From positions 49,005,001-49,069,000 of the forward strand of contig NC_073630.1 in assembly GCF_029407905.1 (NCBI RefSeq): a DNA stretch of 64,000 nucleotides. Reading direction: 5' to 3'. This DNA is from Bubalus kerabau. Taxonomy: Eukaryota; Chordata; Mammalia; Artiodactyla; Bovidae. The position numbers were made by a program, and so were the translations under genes. Of this stretch, positions 1-14,200 are shown piece after piece (the first letter of the stretch is position 1; every line of letters starts with the position of its first letter). The notes below the pieces were generated by a model that worked only from the letters and a program-made list of their open reading frames with translations, searched no databases and was not told where the DNA came from.

Positions 1-935
1 AAATTTTCAGCTACAATCTCTTAAAAATTTTCTCATACCCTTTCTTTTTCTCTGCTTTTGGGATCCCTATAATTCGAATGTTAGTGCATTTGATATTTTC
101 CCAGAGGTCCATGACACTCTCCTCAATTCTTTTCACTTTATTCTGCTCTTCAGAAGTTTATTTCCACCATTTTCTCTTCCAGCTCACTGATTTGTTCTTA
201 TGTTTCAGATATTCTGCTATTGATTACTTCTAGAGTATTTTTAATTTCAGTAATTGTGTTGTTTGTCTCTGTATGTTTATTCTTTAATTCTTCTAGGTCT
301 TCGTTAATTGATTCTTGCATTTTCTCCATTTTGTTTTCAAGATTTTTTATCACCTTTAATATCATTACTCTGAATTCTTTTTTAGGTAGTTTGCCTCTTT
401 CCTGTTCATTTATTTGGACTTCTGTGTTTCTAGTTTGTTCCTTCATTTGTGTGGTATTTCTCTGCCTTTTCATTATTATTATTTTTTTAACTTACTGTGT
501 TTGAGGTCTCCTTTTCCCAAGTTTCAAGGTTGAATTCTTTTTTCCTTTTGGTTTCTGCCCTCCTACGGTTGATCCATTGGTTTGTGTAAGCTTTGAATAG
601 GGTGAGGTTTGTGCTGAGTGTTTGTTTGTTTGTATGTTTTTCCTCTGATGGGCAAGGCTGAGTGAGGTGGTAATCCTGTTTGCTGATGATGGGGTTTGTA
701 TTTTTGTTTTGTTTATTGTTTAGATGAGGCCTCCTGCACAGGGTGATACTGGTAGTTCGATGATGCCAGGTCTTGTATTCAAGAGTTCTCACTATTTGAT
801 AGTTCTGTGGTAGTCTAGGGTCTTGGAGTCAGTGCTCCCACTCCAAAGGCTCAGGGCTTGATCTCATGAAATGGGCTGATGTCCACCATAAAATGCCTGT
901 GGTACTGCACACAGTTCCTATTCTCCAGGTTCCAG
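1..935 (-). mobile_element. L1 fragment: ORF1 start and 5' UTR (antisense)
   Basis: The complement of 198-473 encodes an ORF1-like N-terminus (MKRQRNTTQMKEQTRN..., coiled-coil type) clearly related to ORF1 of the L1 at 40214-41137. The 5' UTR continues to about 935. The rest of the element lies before base 1. Confidence 0.8.
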
Positions 936-1596
936 TAACTCATTGTCAGAAGATTGTTGGCACAGCATCAAAACCAAATTTCTCTGCTTAACTTTAAGTG
1001 CTTGAGAGATGAAGGATTCCTCTGAGTCCTCCAAAGTGCTGGCTTGGTGAGTTACTGGTCTCTGTGACTCCAGCTCCAAAACCCTGTGGAGCAGCAGAAA
1101 AGCCCCCCAGAAGGGCGTTTCTGCATACCAGCCTGTGGAACCCCAGAGATGAGCAGGACAGAATGTTTTGCTGTTTTGCACGTGAGCTTCTCAAAACTGC
1201 CTCCATCAATACTGCTAAGAATAGAGAAACTTTGTGGGAACATTTTTTCTTTTAAGAGGTAATTTTTCTTGCTAAGTATGCCATAAGAAATTGAAGAATG
1301 ATCTTAATTTCTCATTTTAAAATGACTGTCTTACTGAGCCAGACTGGTTAACACTTCCAAGTTGAAATACATGGATTTGTCAATAAATTTAAAGGTGATA
1401 GTAGTCTCCATTACTACTAAGTTGTTTGAGTAATATATTATATTCACATTTTAAATGAATATTGATCTTTATCCAGTGCTAAATTGGAGCATCTCAATTC
1501 TTATGAAATCGCTGATCCATTTCTGCTTTAGGTATGCAGCCAGACATAAATTCTAGCCAACATTCCACAGAGTTTTTTGTACCATTACTTCCTCAT
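936..1596. other. Intronic sequence, nothing recognised
   Basis: Upstream ZCCHC4 intron. The first 300 bases are GC-richer and may still be degraded L1 5' UTR. I see no conserved coding frame. Confidence 0.5.
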
Positions 1597-1607
1597 ACAG
1601 CACTCTT

Positions 1608-1840
1608 TGGGCTTCCCAGGTGGTGCTAGTGGTTAAAGAACCAGTCTGCTAATGCAGGAGACATAAGAGACACAGGTTTGATCCCTGGATCGGGAAGAGT
1701 CCCTGGAGGAGAGCACAGCAACCCAATCCAGTATTCTTGCCTGGAGAGTCCCATGGACAGAGGAATCTGGTGGGCTACAGTCCGTAGGGCTGCAAAGAGT
1801 TGGACACGACTGAAGTGACTTAGCATGCATGCTTGCACGC
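1608..1840 (+). mobile_element. Bov-tA SINE
   Basis: tRNA-derived head (gggcttcccaggtggtgcta) followed by the Bov-A body. It is flanked by an 11-bp duplication acagcactctt at 1597-1607 and 1841-1851. Confidence 0.93.
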
Positions 1841-1952
1841 ACAGCACTCTTGAAGAAGTAATACTTTTTGCATATTAAAACTGGCAAAACTCAAATGCCT
1901 TTACAGTAACCAACTGAGACTGTATTGCTTTGTGTGTTGTCGCATCTTGAAG

Positions 1953-2228
1953 GTACTTGAAGTTGATCGAGTTGCCCTTGTCTCAGAGAAAGTTTTGTCA
2001 GAGTTGTCAGCAGTTGCTGCTACCGGATGATGCGGAGAAGCATCATGAACATCAGGTAGTGGGTGATGTTTCTATCACCCAGTTAAAAAGGCCCAGTAAA
2101 CTCCTCTATCCACTGGAAAACAAGAAGACAAATGCCCAGTATTTGTTTGCTGACCGGAGCTGTCTGTTCTTGGTAGACCTGCTCTCGAACCTTGGATTCA
2201 GAAGAGTACTGTGTGTTGGGACCCCAAG
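1953..2228 (+). CDS. ZCCHC4: ZCCHC4 coding exon (first in window)
   Basis: The exon follows acceptor AG at 1951-1952 and ends before donor gtatgt. Its first base completes an Arg codon (AG|G) and it leaves with AG of the next Arg codon; 276 nt. It encodes YLKLIELPLSQRKFC... and ends at VLCVGTP, which corresponds to the SAM-binding first strand of the methyltransferase domain. The frame is open upstream into the intron only by chance; there is no start codon here. Confidence 0.95.
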
Positions 2229-5200
2229 GTATGTGATAACAGTGTTTTAAAGGCTTCTCCCATCACCACTTTCTAAACTGTAAGAAAATGTAGTGAGTAG
2301 TTATTTACTGTATAGAGGGAACAACATGCAACCTTAAGTATACAGTATAGTCCTTTTCTGAAGGAGTTTGTAATTTTTATTCCATTCAAGAGAAATCTTT
2401 ACAGATTTCTGATGTATGATAGAAGATTCTGGTTTGAATCTTCAGTTATTTACTATTAATTCTAGAGTTTTCTGTTTTAGATGAGATCCAACATTTAAAA
2501 ATACTTTGAAATTGAAACTTTGCTTATACCTGCCAAATTGTCTTCAGTGTTTCATTGAAATGTTAGAAATATCAGGAGACCACTGATGGGTTTTTTGTTT
2601 GTTACATGTGACATTAGTCGTTTCTTACTAAATTTGCTTTCACTAATTGCTTTAGGTTACATGAGCTGATCAGGTTGAAAGAATCAGGTGGCACGAAGTC
2701 TAACATTAGAAGCCTTTTGTTGGATATTGATTTTCGGTAGGTTTACAAAGTATAATATTTATTCTCCTTCATTGTGTTCTGTTTCTTTTTAATGTTTTCC
2801 TTTTACTAATCCTGTTACAATCCTTTACTTAATATAGAAGTAGTAATTGTTTATAAGGTATTTCTTCAGTTAGATAAACTCAACATGTAAAAGTGAAAGT
2901 CACTCAGTTGTGGCCGACTCTTTGCGACCCCATGGACTATATAGTCTGTGGAATTCTCCAGGCCAGAATACTGGAGTGGGTAGCCTTTCCCTTCTCTAAG
3001 GGTTCTTCTCAACCCAGGGATCGAACCCCAGTTTCCTGCATTGCAGGAGGATTCTTTACCAGCTGACAGGGAGGCAGTAGGCTTTTTGCTAGTATGCTTC
3101 CTAAATTTTTTCTGTGAATGTATCTAGTTGTCTTTGGCTTATAATTTAGACATACATTTCTATTGAGTGAAATTTCTTCTTATATACTTACTTTTCAAGG
3201 GTAATTCTGAATTTCCTCTAGGATTTTGTTTTATCATTATGTCTTAAATGGGATAAGATGTGTATTTTAATGTTTTTAATGAAGGATGTGCATACTACCT
3301 TTCACTGGGCAAAGCCTGAACTGAAGGGAGTGCTAACTAGGAAATAGGTCCTGAGGCAGAGGCTAATTAATAAGCAAACAGATAAGCTTTGTGGGAGAGA
3401 ATCAGAATTTAAACAGCACCTGATATGTTGGAACAAACAGATGAGACAGTGGACCACGTTTTGAGTCTTCCCTCTGGTTGTAATTGAGAAGATACAGATT
3501 TTTGATTTACGGCACAGGATGGCAGATGTGTCCATCCACAGACTCTCTGATTCTGTAAACTTGAAGCACTCTTCCTATTTTCTGTAATTGTTTGAATTCT
3601 AGGAGTTTATGGTAAGTCTGTGAGATACCATGTCCTTAGTATATTTTTCTTGTTCTTGAGTGTATTGAAGGAATCAGTCTTTGAGTTTTTTTTTTTTAAA
3701 TCTGATAGAACCTACTTGGCCAATAGTCCAGTAGTAGTTGTGTTCTCTCCAGTACTACTCAGATTCTCTGTGAAATTACATATGCTTTTTCTCCCTAAAA
3801 ACAAGGCAGACAGAATTTTAAAGTGTAGAAGTCACAATAAAAAGTACAGCTTTCATCATTTAATTTTCTTTCGATTTCCAAGTTAGCTTTGGGTTATCTA
3901 CTGTAAGCCTATATGTGTCTCAGAAATAACCCACATTTTCTGCAACTCTCATTCCTTATTAACAAGACAAGCACACTCTTTACAAATACCTATTTGATGT
4001 TAGTAATCTTCGGGAAAATGAAATTCCATGAGTGATAATACAGACTTCTTACAGATAAACTCAATTTCTTTTTTTAAACTGAGATATAACTCATTTAAAA
4101 TAGACCATTTTAAAGTGTGTATTTTAGCAGTTTTTGGTATATTCACTGTTTTTTATCTGCAATCTATCACCCATAATTCCAGAACATTTTTAATCACGCT
4201 AAAGAGAGACTCCTTACTTCTCCTGATAAGCTCCTTACTTCTCCTGATAAGCGTCAGTCTTCTGTCTTTCATCTGGATTTGTCTCTTCTGGATATTTTAT
4301 ATAAATGGAATCATACAGTATATGCCCTTTGTGTCTGACCTTTTTCACTTAGCATAATGTTGTCAAGATTCCTCCATGTCGTAGCATCTAAATGTACTTC
4401 CTTTTATGACCGTATACTATTCCATTGAGTGAATATATCAATTTCTTTTTTAACTACCTTGTTTATTTCCTAAAGTATTATTAAATGATTATAAAGGTAT
4501 TATTTTAAAGGTAGAAATTTAACTTTTGAGTTCTTATAATAACATGAAATATTAACTATAACTGATATTTAGTAAATGCTTGTCACATGTCAAACCCTAT
4601 TCTAAATTCTTTGGTCCCCACAGTAGCCCTCTAGGATAGATGCTATTAACATTCTCCTTTCCTCAGAATAGAAAACTGAGGTACAAAGAAATTAAATAAC
4701 TTGACCAAAGTCACAGTCATAATTGTCCTATGGTAATCCTATGTTTAACTTCTTAAAGGACTCCCAAACTGTTTTCCAAGGTAACTGCACAGTTTTTCTT
4801 TCCCAACAGCAATATATGAGAGTTCCAGTTTCTTCACATGCTCATGAACACTTGTTACTGTCTGTCTTTCTGAAATAGTGTCTCATTGTGGTAATGATGT
4901 TGAGCATCTTTTCATGAACTTATGGCCAATTGTTTATCTTTTTGGAAAAATGTCTATTCAGTCATTTGCTCAATTTTAAAAATTGATTATTTGTCTTATT
5001 GTTGAGTTGAAAGAGTACTTAATGTATTCTGGGTACTAGACTCTTATCAGATATATAATTCATAAATATTTTGTCTCATTCTGTGAGTTGTCTTTTCACT
5101 TTTATGTAGTCAAAAGTTATTCTCTTTTCTTTGGTTGCTTGTGTTTTAGGTGTCATACCAAGAAACTATTACCTAGTCTAAAAGCGTGAATATTTATACG

Positions 5201-8200
5201 TCTTTTCTTCTAAGAGTTTTTAATTTTTAGTTCTTACATTTAGTTAATTTTGAGTTAATTTTTTAGTATGATGTGAGGTAGGGGTCCAGTTTCATTCTTT
5301 ACATGTGGACATCCAGTTGCCTTGGCATCATTGTTTAAATGATTATTCTTTTCCCATGGAATGCTTTTGGAACCTTATTGAAAACCACGTGACCATGTAT
5401 CTGTGGATTTATCTGTAGACCTTAGATTCTATTCCATTTATCTGTGTCTGTCCTTATGCCAGGCCCATGCAATCTCAATTGTTTTTTTGTAGTGAGTTTT
5501 GAACTTGGGAAGTGTGTATCTTTCAACTCAATTCTTTTTCGAGATTATTTTGGCTATTGTGGGTTTATTGCATTTCTGTATGAATTTTAGAACTACCTAG
5601 TCAGTTTATGTAAAAAGCTAGCTGAGCTTTTTATAGGAGTCACATTGAATTTGTAGATCAATTTGAGGGGTTGTTGTTTAGTTACTTGGAGAAGGCAGTG
5701 GCAACCCACTCCAGTCCTCTTGCCTGGAAAATCCCATGGACAGAGGAGCCTGGTAGGCTGCAGTCCATGTTACTAAGTTGTATCCAACTCTTGTGACCCC
5801 ATGCACTATATAGTCCACTGGGCTTCTCTGTCCATGGGATTTCCCAGGCAAAAACACTGGAGTGGGTTGCTGTGTCTTTCCCCAGGGGATCTTCCTGACC
5901 CAGAGGTCAAACCCACATCTTTCCATCTTAAGTGTTCTGTTTAATGAATATGAGCTATCTTTCCATTTATTTAGCTCTTCTTTAATTTCTTTAAACAATA
6001 TTTTATAGTTTTCAGTGTGTAGGACTTGCACTTCTTCTGTTAAATTTATTCCTAAACACTTCATTCTTTCTGTTGTTTTTGTAAATTAAATTTTAAAAAA
6101 ATTTTATTTTGTGTTGTTCATTGCTCATGCCCTGATTTACTTGCTTTTTTTTTTTAAGTTGCAATAAAATATACATAGTATAACATTTACCATGTTAGCC
6201 AGTTTTTTAAGTATACCATTCAGTAGTGTGAAGTAAGTGAAGCATATTCGCATCAGTGTGCACTGTTCTCCAAAACTCTTTTTTGCATCTTATCTGATTT
6301 ACTAGTATTATTTTTTTTAAGTTAATCATTGTCACATTAATTTTTAAAAATTGCTTAAAAATAAATTCTAAGTCTTATTACTGGTTTACTTTTAACTTGA
6401 AAGATTTATATTGTGCTTTGACTCTTTTGCCTTAAATGCCATACCTTGCAGTTTCACCTTTCTTGAGCCTATAGTTAAATCCCCTGGTCTAAGTAGGGAG
6501 TAGGTAATGTAGATAAAGTTGTTTTGTAACCTATGGAACACACAGATGCTTTTTTCTTTCTGTGTCTGCAAACCTCTGTGTGTGTTGCAAACAAAAGCTG
6601 AAGGTATTGAACTATGGTCTCCTGGCTTAGCTTCTTTGAAAGCTACTCTATTTTTGAGTCAGTTCTGTAAAAGGTCCGCACTGAGTGCTAAGAGAAAGCC
6701 GGTTTAACTGAAATATGTTACTAGTCAGAATGAACTCTGCCTGTTGCCTGTATTTACATTATGATGGAGTGTGGAGTTGGTTCACATTTTTCACAGAGAC
6801 CACAATTAAATCAGGGAAACATTCCTGTGTAGTATAGTGTGGCAGTAGATAGTTCCTTTGGCACTTTGAATTTGGCTTGTTGTTGCCCTACAGAAGGTCT
6901 TTGCAGAGCTGCAGAGAACCCAACTCTAGGGCTCTGTGTATACGTGCTGTACATGTTCTTTCCTTTCCTTCCCTCTCTCCTTCCATTTATTTTTGCCTGC
7001 ATTGGGTCTCTGCGTATGGGCTTTCTCCAGTTGCAGCAAATGGGCATCTTATTGCAGTGGGTTTTCTTGTTGCAGAGCACAGGTTCTAGAGTGCAGGCTG
7101 AGATGCTGTGGCTCGCAGTCGTAGTTGCCTTGTAGCATGTCAAATCTTCCTGGACCATGGGTAGAATCCATGTCCCCTGCATTGGCAGGTGAATTCTTAA
7201 CCACTGGACCACCAGGGAAGTCCTAAATGCCCTTTTCTGAACATCTAAGATATGAACTTCATAAAGAGATGGAAATACCAGATCACCTTACCTGTCTCTT
7301 GAGAAATCTCTATGCAGGTCAAGAAGCAGCCGTTAGAACCGGACATAGAACAATGGGCTGGTTCAAAATTGGGAAAGACAGCATGTCAAGGCTGTATACT
7401 GTCACCTTGGTTATGTAACTTATATGTGGAATACATCATGCGAAATGCCAGACTGGATGAATCACAAGCTAGAATCAAGATTGCCAGGAGAAATATCAAC
7501 AACCTTAGACGTGCAGTTGATACCACTCTATAACGGCAGAAAGCAAAGAGGAACTAAAGAGCCCCTTGATGAAGGGGAGAGTGAAAAAGCTGGCTTAAAA
7601 CTCAGCATTCAAAAAAAGAAGATCATGACATATAGTCCCATCACTTCACAGCAAATAGATGGGGGGGGAAAGTGGAAACAGTGACAGATTTTATTTTCTT
7701 GGCCTCCAAAATCACTACAAACAGTGACTACATGAAATTAAAGATACTTTCTCCTTGGAAGAAAAGCTATGACAAACCTAGACAGTGTTTTAAAAGGCAG
7801 AGACATCAGTTTGCTGACAAAGGTACATATAATCAAAGCTGTGATTTTTCCAGTAGTCATGTATGTATGAAAGTTGGACCATAAAAAAGGCTGAGTGCCA
7901 CAGAACTGACTCTTTTGAATTGTGGTGCTGGAGAAGACTCTTGAGAGTCCCTTGGACAGCAAGGAGATCCAGCCAGTTAATCCTGAATATTCATTGGAAG
8001 GACTGATGCTGATGCTGAAGCTGAAGCTTCAGTACTTTGGCCACCAGATGCAAAGAGCTATCTCACTGGAAAAGACCATGATGCTGGGAAGGATTGAGGG
8101 CAGGAGAAGAAAGGGGTGACAGTGGATGAAATGTTTGGATTGCATCACTGACTTGATGGACATGAGTTTGAGCAAAGTCCAGGAGATAGTGAAGGACAGT

Positions 8201-11200
8201 GAAGCCTGGCATGCCGCAATCCATGGAGTTGCAAAGAATCAGATGCGACTTAGCAAGTGAGCAACAAGAAAAAGAAGATATGAAGTTAACATTTGCTAAG
8301 ATGGATTTCTGTATGCTCCAATTTTAGCATGAAAGATGTGAAATTCTGTTTGGCAAACTACATCCAAATAAAGTTATATCAAAAAGCTGAATTTCTTAAG
8401 TTCATTTCGTGAACTAATTTTGTTCAGCTCTTGATTACATTTCCTGTGTGTAGAACATGTTTCATACTTGGTAACTGGCTCTCATTTAAAGAGAATGAAT
8501 GGCCAAATTAAATGGATGTCCTTTTGAGCAGTTTTCAAGTGTATGCATTTCTGATTGGTTTTGTTTGCCTTATTCAATGGAGAGAATAATTCTTTGTGGC
8601 CAATTTCATTTTAAGAGGGTAATGTTGAGTGCTTTTTTGTAATTTAAAATATGAATAATTATGCTCCCTTATTTGTGTTTGATGGAAGCTTAGAGCTGAA
8701 ACCTTGGCTTTTTTCTCTCTCTGGCTCTGCCCACTGCTACTGAGAACATTTTGGACAAGTGTGCTGTGCTGAATTTTATGTAAATAACATTTTATTTTTT
8801 AATTAAAAAAATATCTATTGCATTGTGAAGCAGTGAAAAAAGTGGAGGGCAGTAGAAATACATTTAAAAAGGGATTGTACACTGGGATGACCCAGAGGGA
8901 TGGTATGGGGAGGGAGGTGGGAGGGGGGTTCAGGATTGGGAACACGTGTACACCCGTGGCGGATTCATGTTGATGTATGGCAAAACCAATACAATATTGT
9001 AAAGTAATTAGCCTCTAATTAAAATAAAAAATTTTAATTAAAAAAAAGGGATTGTATTTTTCCCTTGCTCACACAAAGCAGTGCAAGGGAGAACACCTCA
9101 GTGATGGTTGATCTACAGCTGTACTAGTCTTAATATATATGTAAATTAAATAATTGATATGGATATATTATCAGCTATTTGGGATTTGGTTAAAGAGGAA
9201 GACATTTGTTAAATAATGGTAATTGACATTGTCCCACAGTTTTTGGAGTGTTCCTTAGGTTACAGTGTATAGTTTAAATATTTTCTGTTATTTAAGCCTT
9301 CTGTTTATTTCTTCAGTTTAAATTTATGTCAGCAGATGTACTAACAGTATCTTAAATGATATTAAGGGATATTGTATTGAGAATGGTGAATAGATGTTCT
9401 TCTGTCTCCACAGAATAAGAGGAAATGGGTTTAGATTACAGGAGGAGAAATTTTGGTTGGACATAAACCTAATTCCTTAATATTAGAGACATTGAGACAT
9501 AAATCTTTATAGCTGGTATTTATTAAAATAATGATACCTGAAATCTCAGTATGTGCTTTATAGCTGGCATTGTATTAAGCACTTTACATAATTATCTTAT
9601 GTATTCTTACCTAGTCCTATGGGGTAGAAATCATTTTCCCATTTTGCAGATGAAGAAACTGGGGCTCAGATAGGTAAAATAAATTACTAAAGTTATACAG
9701 CTAGTAACTGAGAGACTTAAGAGTTTTAAACCATGCCCCCTGACTCTCGAGCTGTACTCTTAGTCACGGTGTAATAGAAAGAGGATAAACTAGGCTTGTC
9801 CATTGTATTAAATACTCAACATGGTTGGTGATCATGCAGATGGTATTAAATAACTGTGAGTAGAAGTAGAAGCAAAGAAGTGCCTCTATCATGATTCGGT
9901 AAGAAGTTGTATAAGTAAGTATCTGTCCATGATTTTTTTCAGTCTTTCCACTAGCTTATGTGTTCTGTAGAAGGATGGTGTGGTCCTGTGTGAATTGTTT
10001 TTGACAAAACTATGGAAGTTCAGAATCCTATTGAGATGAAAGAGGTTTCTATATTACACAAAGAAAACCCTCAGAAGTCAGCAAGAAAGACATTAAGACC
10101 CATAAACATAAATGGGGAAAACAGAGATAGGCAGTACAAATAAAATTAAGGAAGAAAGAAATTTCAGTTTTGTAAGAAATCAAGCAAATGCAAGTTTAAG
10201 CCATAAATGTGGTATGAATTTTGCCTAGTAAATTAGTAGAAATTATAATGTGTTAATACCCAAAGCTGGTGTTCCCATTCATTAGTGATTGCATTTTAAA
10301 GTAGTATGTTAGAAGAATAAAATGATTCAATCAGTAAATAAATATCCTCTTTCCTGGCACTAATTCAGTAAATATGAAATGCACATAAATTCTTTTTCTT
10401 ATGTATTAAGAAGCATATTTTGTTAAGCTAATTTGCAGTAGACAAAAAAACTGTATTAAATACCTTTTTTGTTAGCCACAGAAGAAAATAACAGCTATTG
10501 AGCAGAAATGTTGATTCAGTATTTTCCTTAAAGTTATTAGCTATGAGAGACATATTTTAACTGCCAAACCAACTCAAGCTTAAAATGCATAATAATCTAT
10601 CAGGAACATAATTATTTATTTATAATCTTCTGGTCCACAGGAATATGTGTTTTTTGTATATGAGTTTTCTGTAGTTTTCCCACTGACTTATTAAAACTTG
10701 GGACCATAATCTAAGTTTGTTATTCATCCACTATTGTTAGCTTCTTGAGGTTTGGGGAACGTATTCTTTATTTCAGAAACCTGAAGGATGATGAAATTGA
10801 TTTTATTTAAGGTGTGATTTCATAATTTTAAAATTTAGTTTACATTTATTTGCTATATGTCTGTTACCAGACAAGTAACTACAGTAATAAATTATTTTAC
10901 AGGTATTCACAGTTTTATATGGAAGATAGTTTTTGCCATTATAATATGTTTAACCATCACTTCTTTGATGGAAAGGTAAGAGTTATGACCATTATCTCTT
11001 TCTTCTTTTCTTGTATTTCCTTCATTATTTTTCTACAGTCTCTCAAGAGCAAATGGTGGCTGTTCCTCCATTTATTGATATTTACTTTTGTTTGTTCACT
11101 GAGTGTTATCGAGCATCTAGGGGTGATCATGTTATTCACCTTTCATGCATTTCACTGCTTCTTGGGTAAAGACCTACTTTCTCAGCAAGACCCATGTAGC

Positions 11201-14200
11201 TTTGTGTGATTTGACCCTGCCGCCCTCCAGCCTGTCTTCTTTCCGTTCCTGCTTTGCTGTTTGTATTCAGGGCATATGACATTCGTCTCAGGCTGGGCTT
11301 TCCATCACAGGGGCTTTTGCCATGCTGTTCCCTCTTTTTTCCACTCCCTCTTTGCCCTGTTAATTTCACCGCATTCTTCAGAACCCTGTTCCAAGTTCCT
11401 TTCTCCAGCTTCTCCTACCTTCAGACAAGGTCAGGTTCTCCTTTGTAGATTTACGATACTGTAATTAAATAATTCTGTGGTTAGTTGTTTGATGTCTTCC
11501 CCTCTGATAAATTTCATGTCCTGGTTAAGGGGATTTATGGTTTTATTAAACTAATCCTTAAAAAATAGACAGTGTCAAGAGTTAACCCCAATCTATGAAC
11601 TCTAGGTGATAATGATGTGTCAGTTTAGGTTCATCACTTTTAACAGATGTCCCACTCTGGTGGGGGATATTGGAATGGGGGAGGGGTAGGAGCAGGGGGT
11701 ATGTAGGATATCTCTGAACCTTCCTCTCAGTTTCACTGTAAACTTAAAACTGCGCTTAAAAATTAGCCTTAAAAAAAGGAGAGTGGCTTAAAAAAAAAAA
11801 CCTTCTTTTAGTATGATGTTAATAATGTCCTTGTGAATAAACAACATAGCAAGAACTGATATTTCTAATCTTGTTTTGAACTCTTTGTTAGTCCCATTAC
11901 AAGATAAAATCTGTAACCAACAAGTAATCATACCTGACAGAAGGCTGGCCTAAAATATTTGAAATTATCAAGACTACCTGAAGCATATCCACACATGTGC
12001 TGTGCTGTGCTGTGCTGTGTTTAATTGCTCAGTCGTGTCCAACTCTTTGTGACCCCATGGACTGCAGCTCTCCAGGCTCCTCAGTCCATGGGGGTTCTCC
12101 AGGCAAGAATACTGGAGTGGGTTGTCATGTCCTTCTGCAGAGGATCTTCCCAATCCAGGGATCAAACCCAGGTCTCCCACATTGTAGGCAGATTCTTTAC
12201 TGTCTGAGCCACCAGGGAAGCCCAAGAATACTGCCTGGAGTGGGTAGCCTATCCCTTCTCTAGGGGATCTTCCCAACCCAGGATTGAACCGGACGTCTCC
12301 TGCATTGCAGGTGTATTCTTTACCAGCTGAGCAATAAGAGAAGCCCATAGCCATACATATATGCATATATATTTATATTTTTTAAATGGTGAACTATGCT
12401 TAAGTATATATTGTGCTTTAAGATATTAACTGACAGACTGAAAATCAAGAAGACCAAAAGACCTATGCATTTAGGAAATGAAAGTAGATTCTAAATTGTT
12501 GGTTGGGATTGAAAAGTGAGTCTCCTGATTTAGTAGGTATAGCCAATGAAGTACTCCTTCCATCAGAATCAATTTAGCATTGGGATACACATTCTTCAGC
12601 AGTGAAAGCTATGAAAACCAAGTATTGAAGTAAATAGCAGTTACAATTAGATGTATTTCACTGTTTCCTGAAGGGCTTATGTGGTTGATAATCAGCAGAA
12701 TTTGAGGACTGATTAGATGAGCTTTAAGGAGAACAAGAAATTGAAAAATCACTTGACAGTAGATGAAGAGGGGCTTTTCACCTCAGACAGTGACAGTAGG
12801 AAAAGGAGAGGAAAGAAGTGGGTTCTGAAGACATTTCACTGATGGAAACCAGCAGACTTGATGTAATTACTATGTGTACACATGGCAATTACACCTCATT
12901 TGGAAAAAAAAGATGACTTGGTGATACCTGTGCTGGGAAAGAGATCAAAGATACCGTGGGGCCATGACCTGGGTTCATCTTTCATTCTTCAAAATGCAGA
13001 GTGGGAAGTTTGTAAGTGACGTTTGGAACTGTTGAGTTTGTGGGGCTGGCAGAACATTGACATGCAAGTGTCCAGGGTGGCCTCTTGGAATGTGGGGCCT
13101 TGAGCTCAGGGGTGCTGTCGGTGTTAGTGACACAGATGAGGGAGTAACTGAGCTTCTGTTACTGCTTGATGGTAGTAGTGGGTCAGGTATTCATTTATTT
13201 GTTCTTAATACTAGACCATGACTTTGCTTTTTATTTTGAACCATAAAGACGAGTAAAATTACATTTAAATATCTAACAGTTGGCCAGCAATTTTGTATAT
13301 TTCAAGAAAGTAACACATAATTAGCATTTCTCTAGGAAATTCTATGTAAGTTTTATTGAGAGTTTATAGAATTACATTGCAAGTTTCTAGAATAACCGTT
13401 GGAATAAGCTGTAAAGACTGAGCTCCATGTTTTCTTTCCTCGAAGAAAACAGTCATCCAACTCAGGCTCTCCTTTCTCTGTGTTTTAGGAGCAGCCTCTA
13501 AATAGCACTGCGGCTGTAGAGAATGATCTGTAGAAAACTATTGTTTAATGATTTTATTGTCTGCCCCTTTTCTACCTACTGGGAGTCAAGGTTTTCAGTA
13601 GAGATTACCATCTAATAATCAATCACTGAAGTATTTAAGTGTCTACAAGGTGCCTGTCTGTGAAGGCATATAAGCCTTTGAGGCACCAAATACCTTTGAG
13701 GATCTAAGCCTCTGCCACTGCACAGAAGCTCTCCACAGTTGACTGGATTAAAAAGCAGAAGTTTACTGTACAAGATTTTTTTCATAACAAATAATATAGT
13801 CTCTCGAAAAATAAAAAATGTCATACACCTTAATGGTTAAGTTGGTTAAAGTGTATACAGAGGAACACGTGTGTACCTGTGGTGGATTCATTTGGATATT
13901 TGGCAAAACTAATACAATTATGTAAAGTTTAAAAATAAAATAAAATGCCAGCCACAAGTCGCCAGTCCAGGTTCGATGCATGATACTGGATGCTTGGGGG
14001 TGCACTGGGACAACCCAGAGGGATGGTACAGGGAGGGAGGAGGGAGGAGGGTTCAGGATGGGGAACACGTGTATACCTGTGGCGGATTCATGTTGATATA
14101 TGGCAAAACCAATACAATATTGTAAAGTTAAAAAATTAAAAATAAAAAATAAAATGCCAGCCACTGAGATGAAGAAAAGAGTTAAGTTATTGTCAGCTGT

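Larger units (their letters stand above)
4034..6300 (-). mobile_element. Old L1 (L1M-like) 3' region, broken
   Basis: 3' UTR-like sequence (4034-4450), then ORF2 3'-end sequence from about 4755 to 5680 and again 5931-6090, all antisense. They resemble the matching part of the younger L1 at 36400-37900 but are diverged. 6140-6260 is a further L1M-type 3' UTR piece. A MIR-bearing block and SINE material interrupt it. Confidence 0.7.

Noticed and set aside
1608..1680. tRNA genes in the SINE heads
   Set aside because: The heads of Bov-tA and CHR SINEs are tRNA-derived but lack an intact cloverleaf and sit at the 5' end of SINEs.
1957..2250. A free-standing 97-codon gene
   Set aside because: It is the ZCCHC4 exon read on into its intron; there is no start codon and the match to ZCCHC4 ends at the donor.
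12025..12263. Proteins with LFVTPWTAA or SCPTLCDPMD motifs, seen at many sites
   Set aside because: These are translations of the Bov-A SINE body and recur wherever the SINE occurs.
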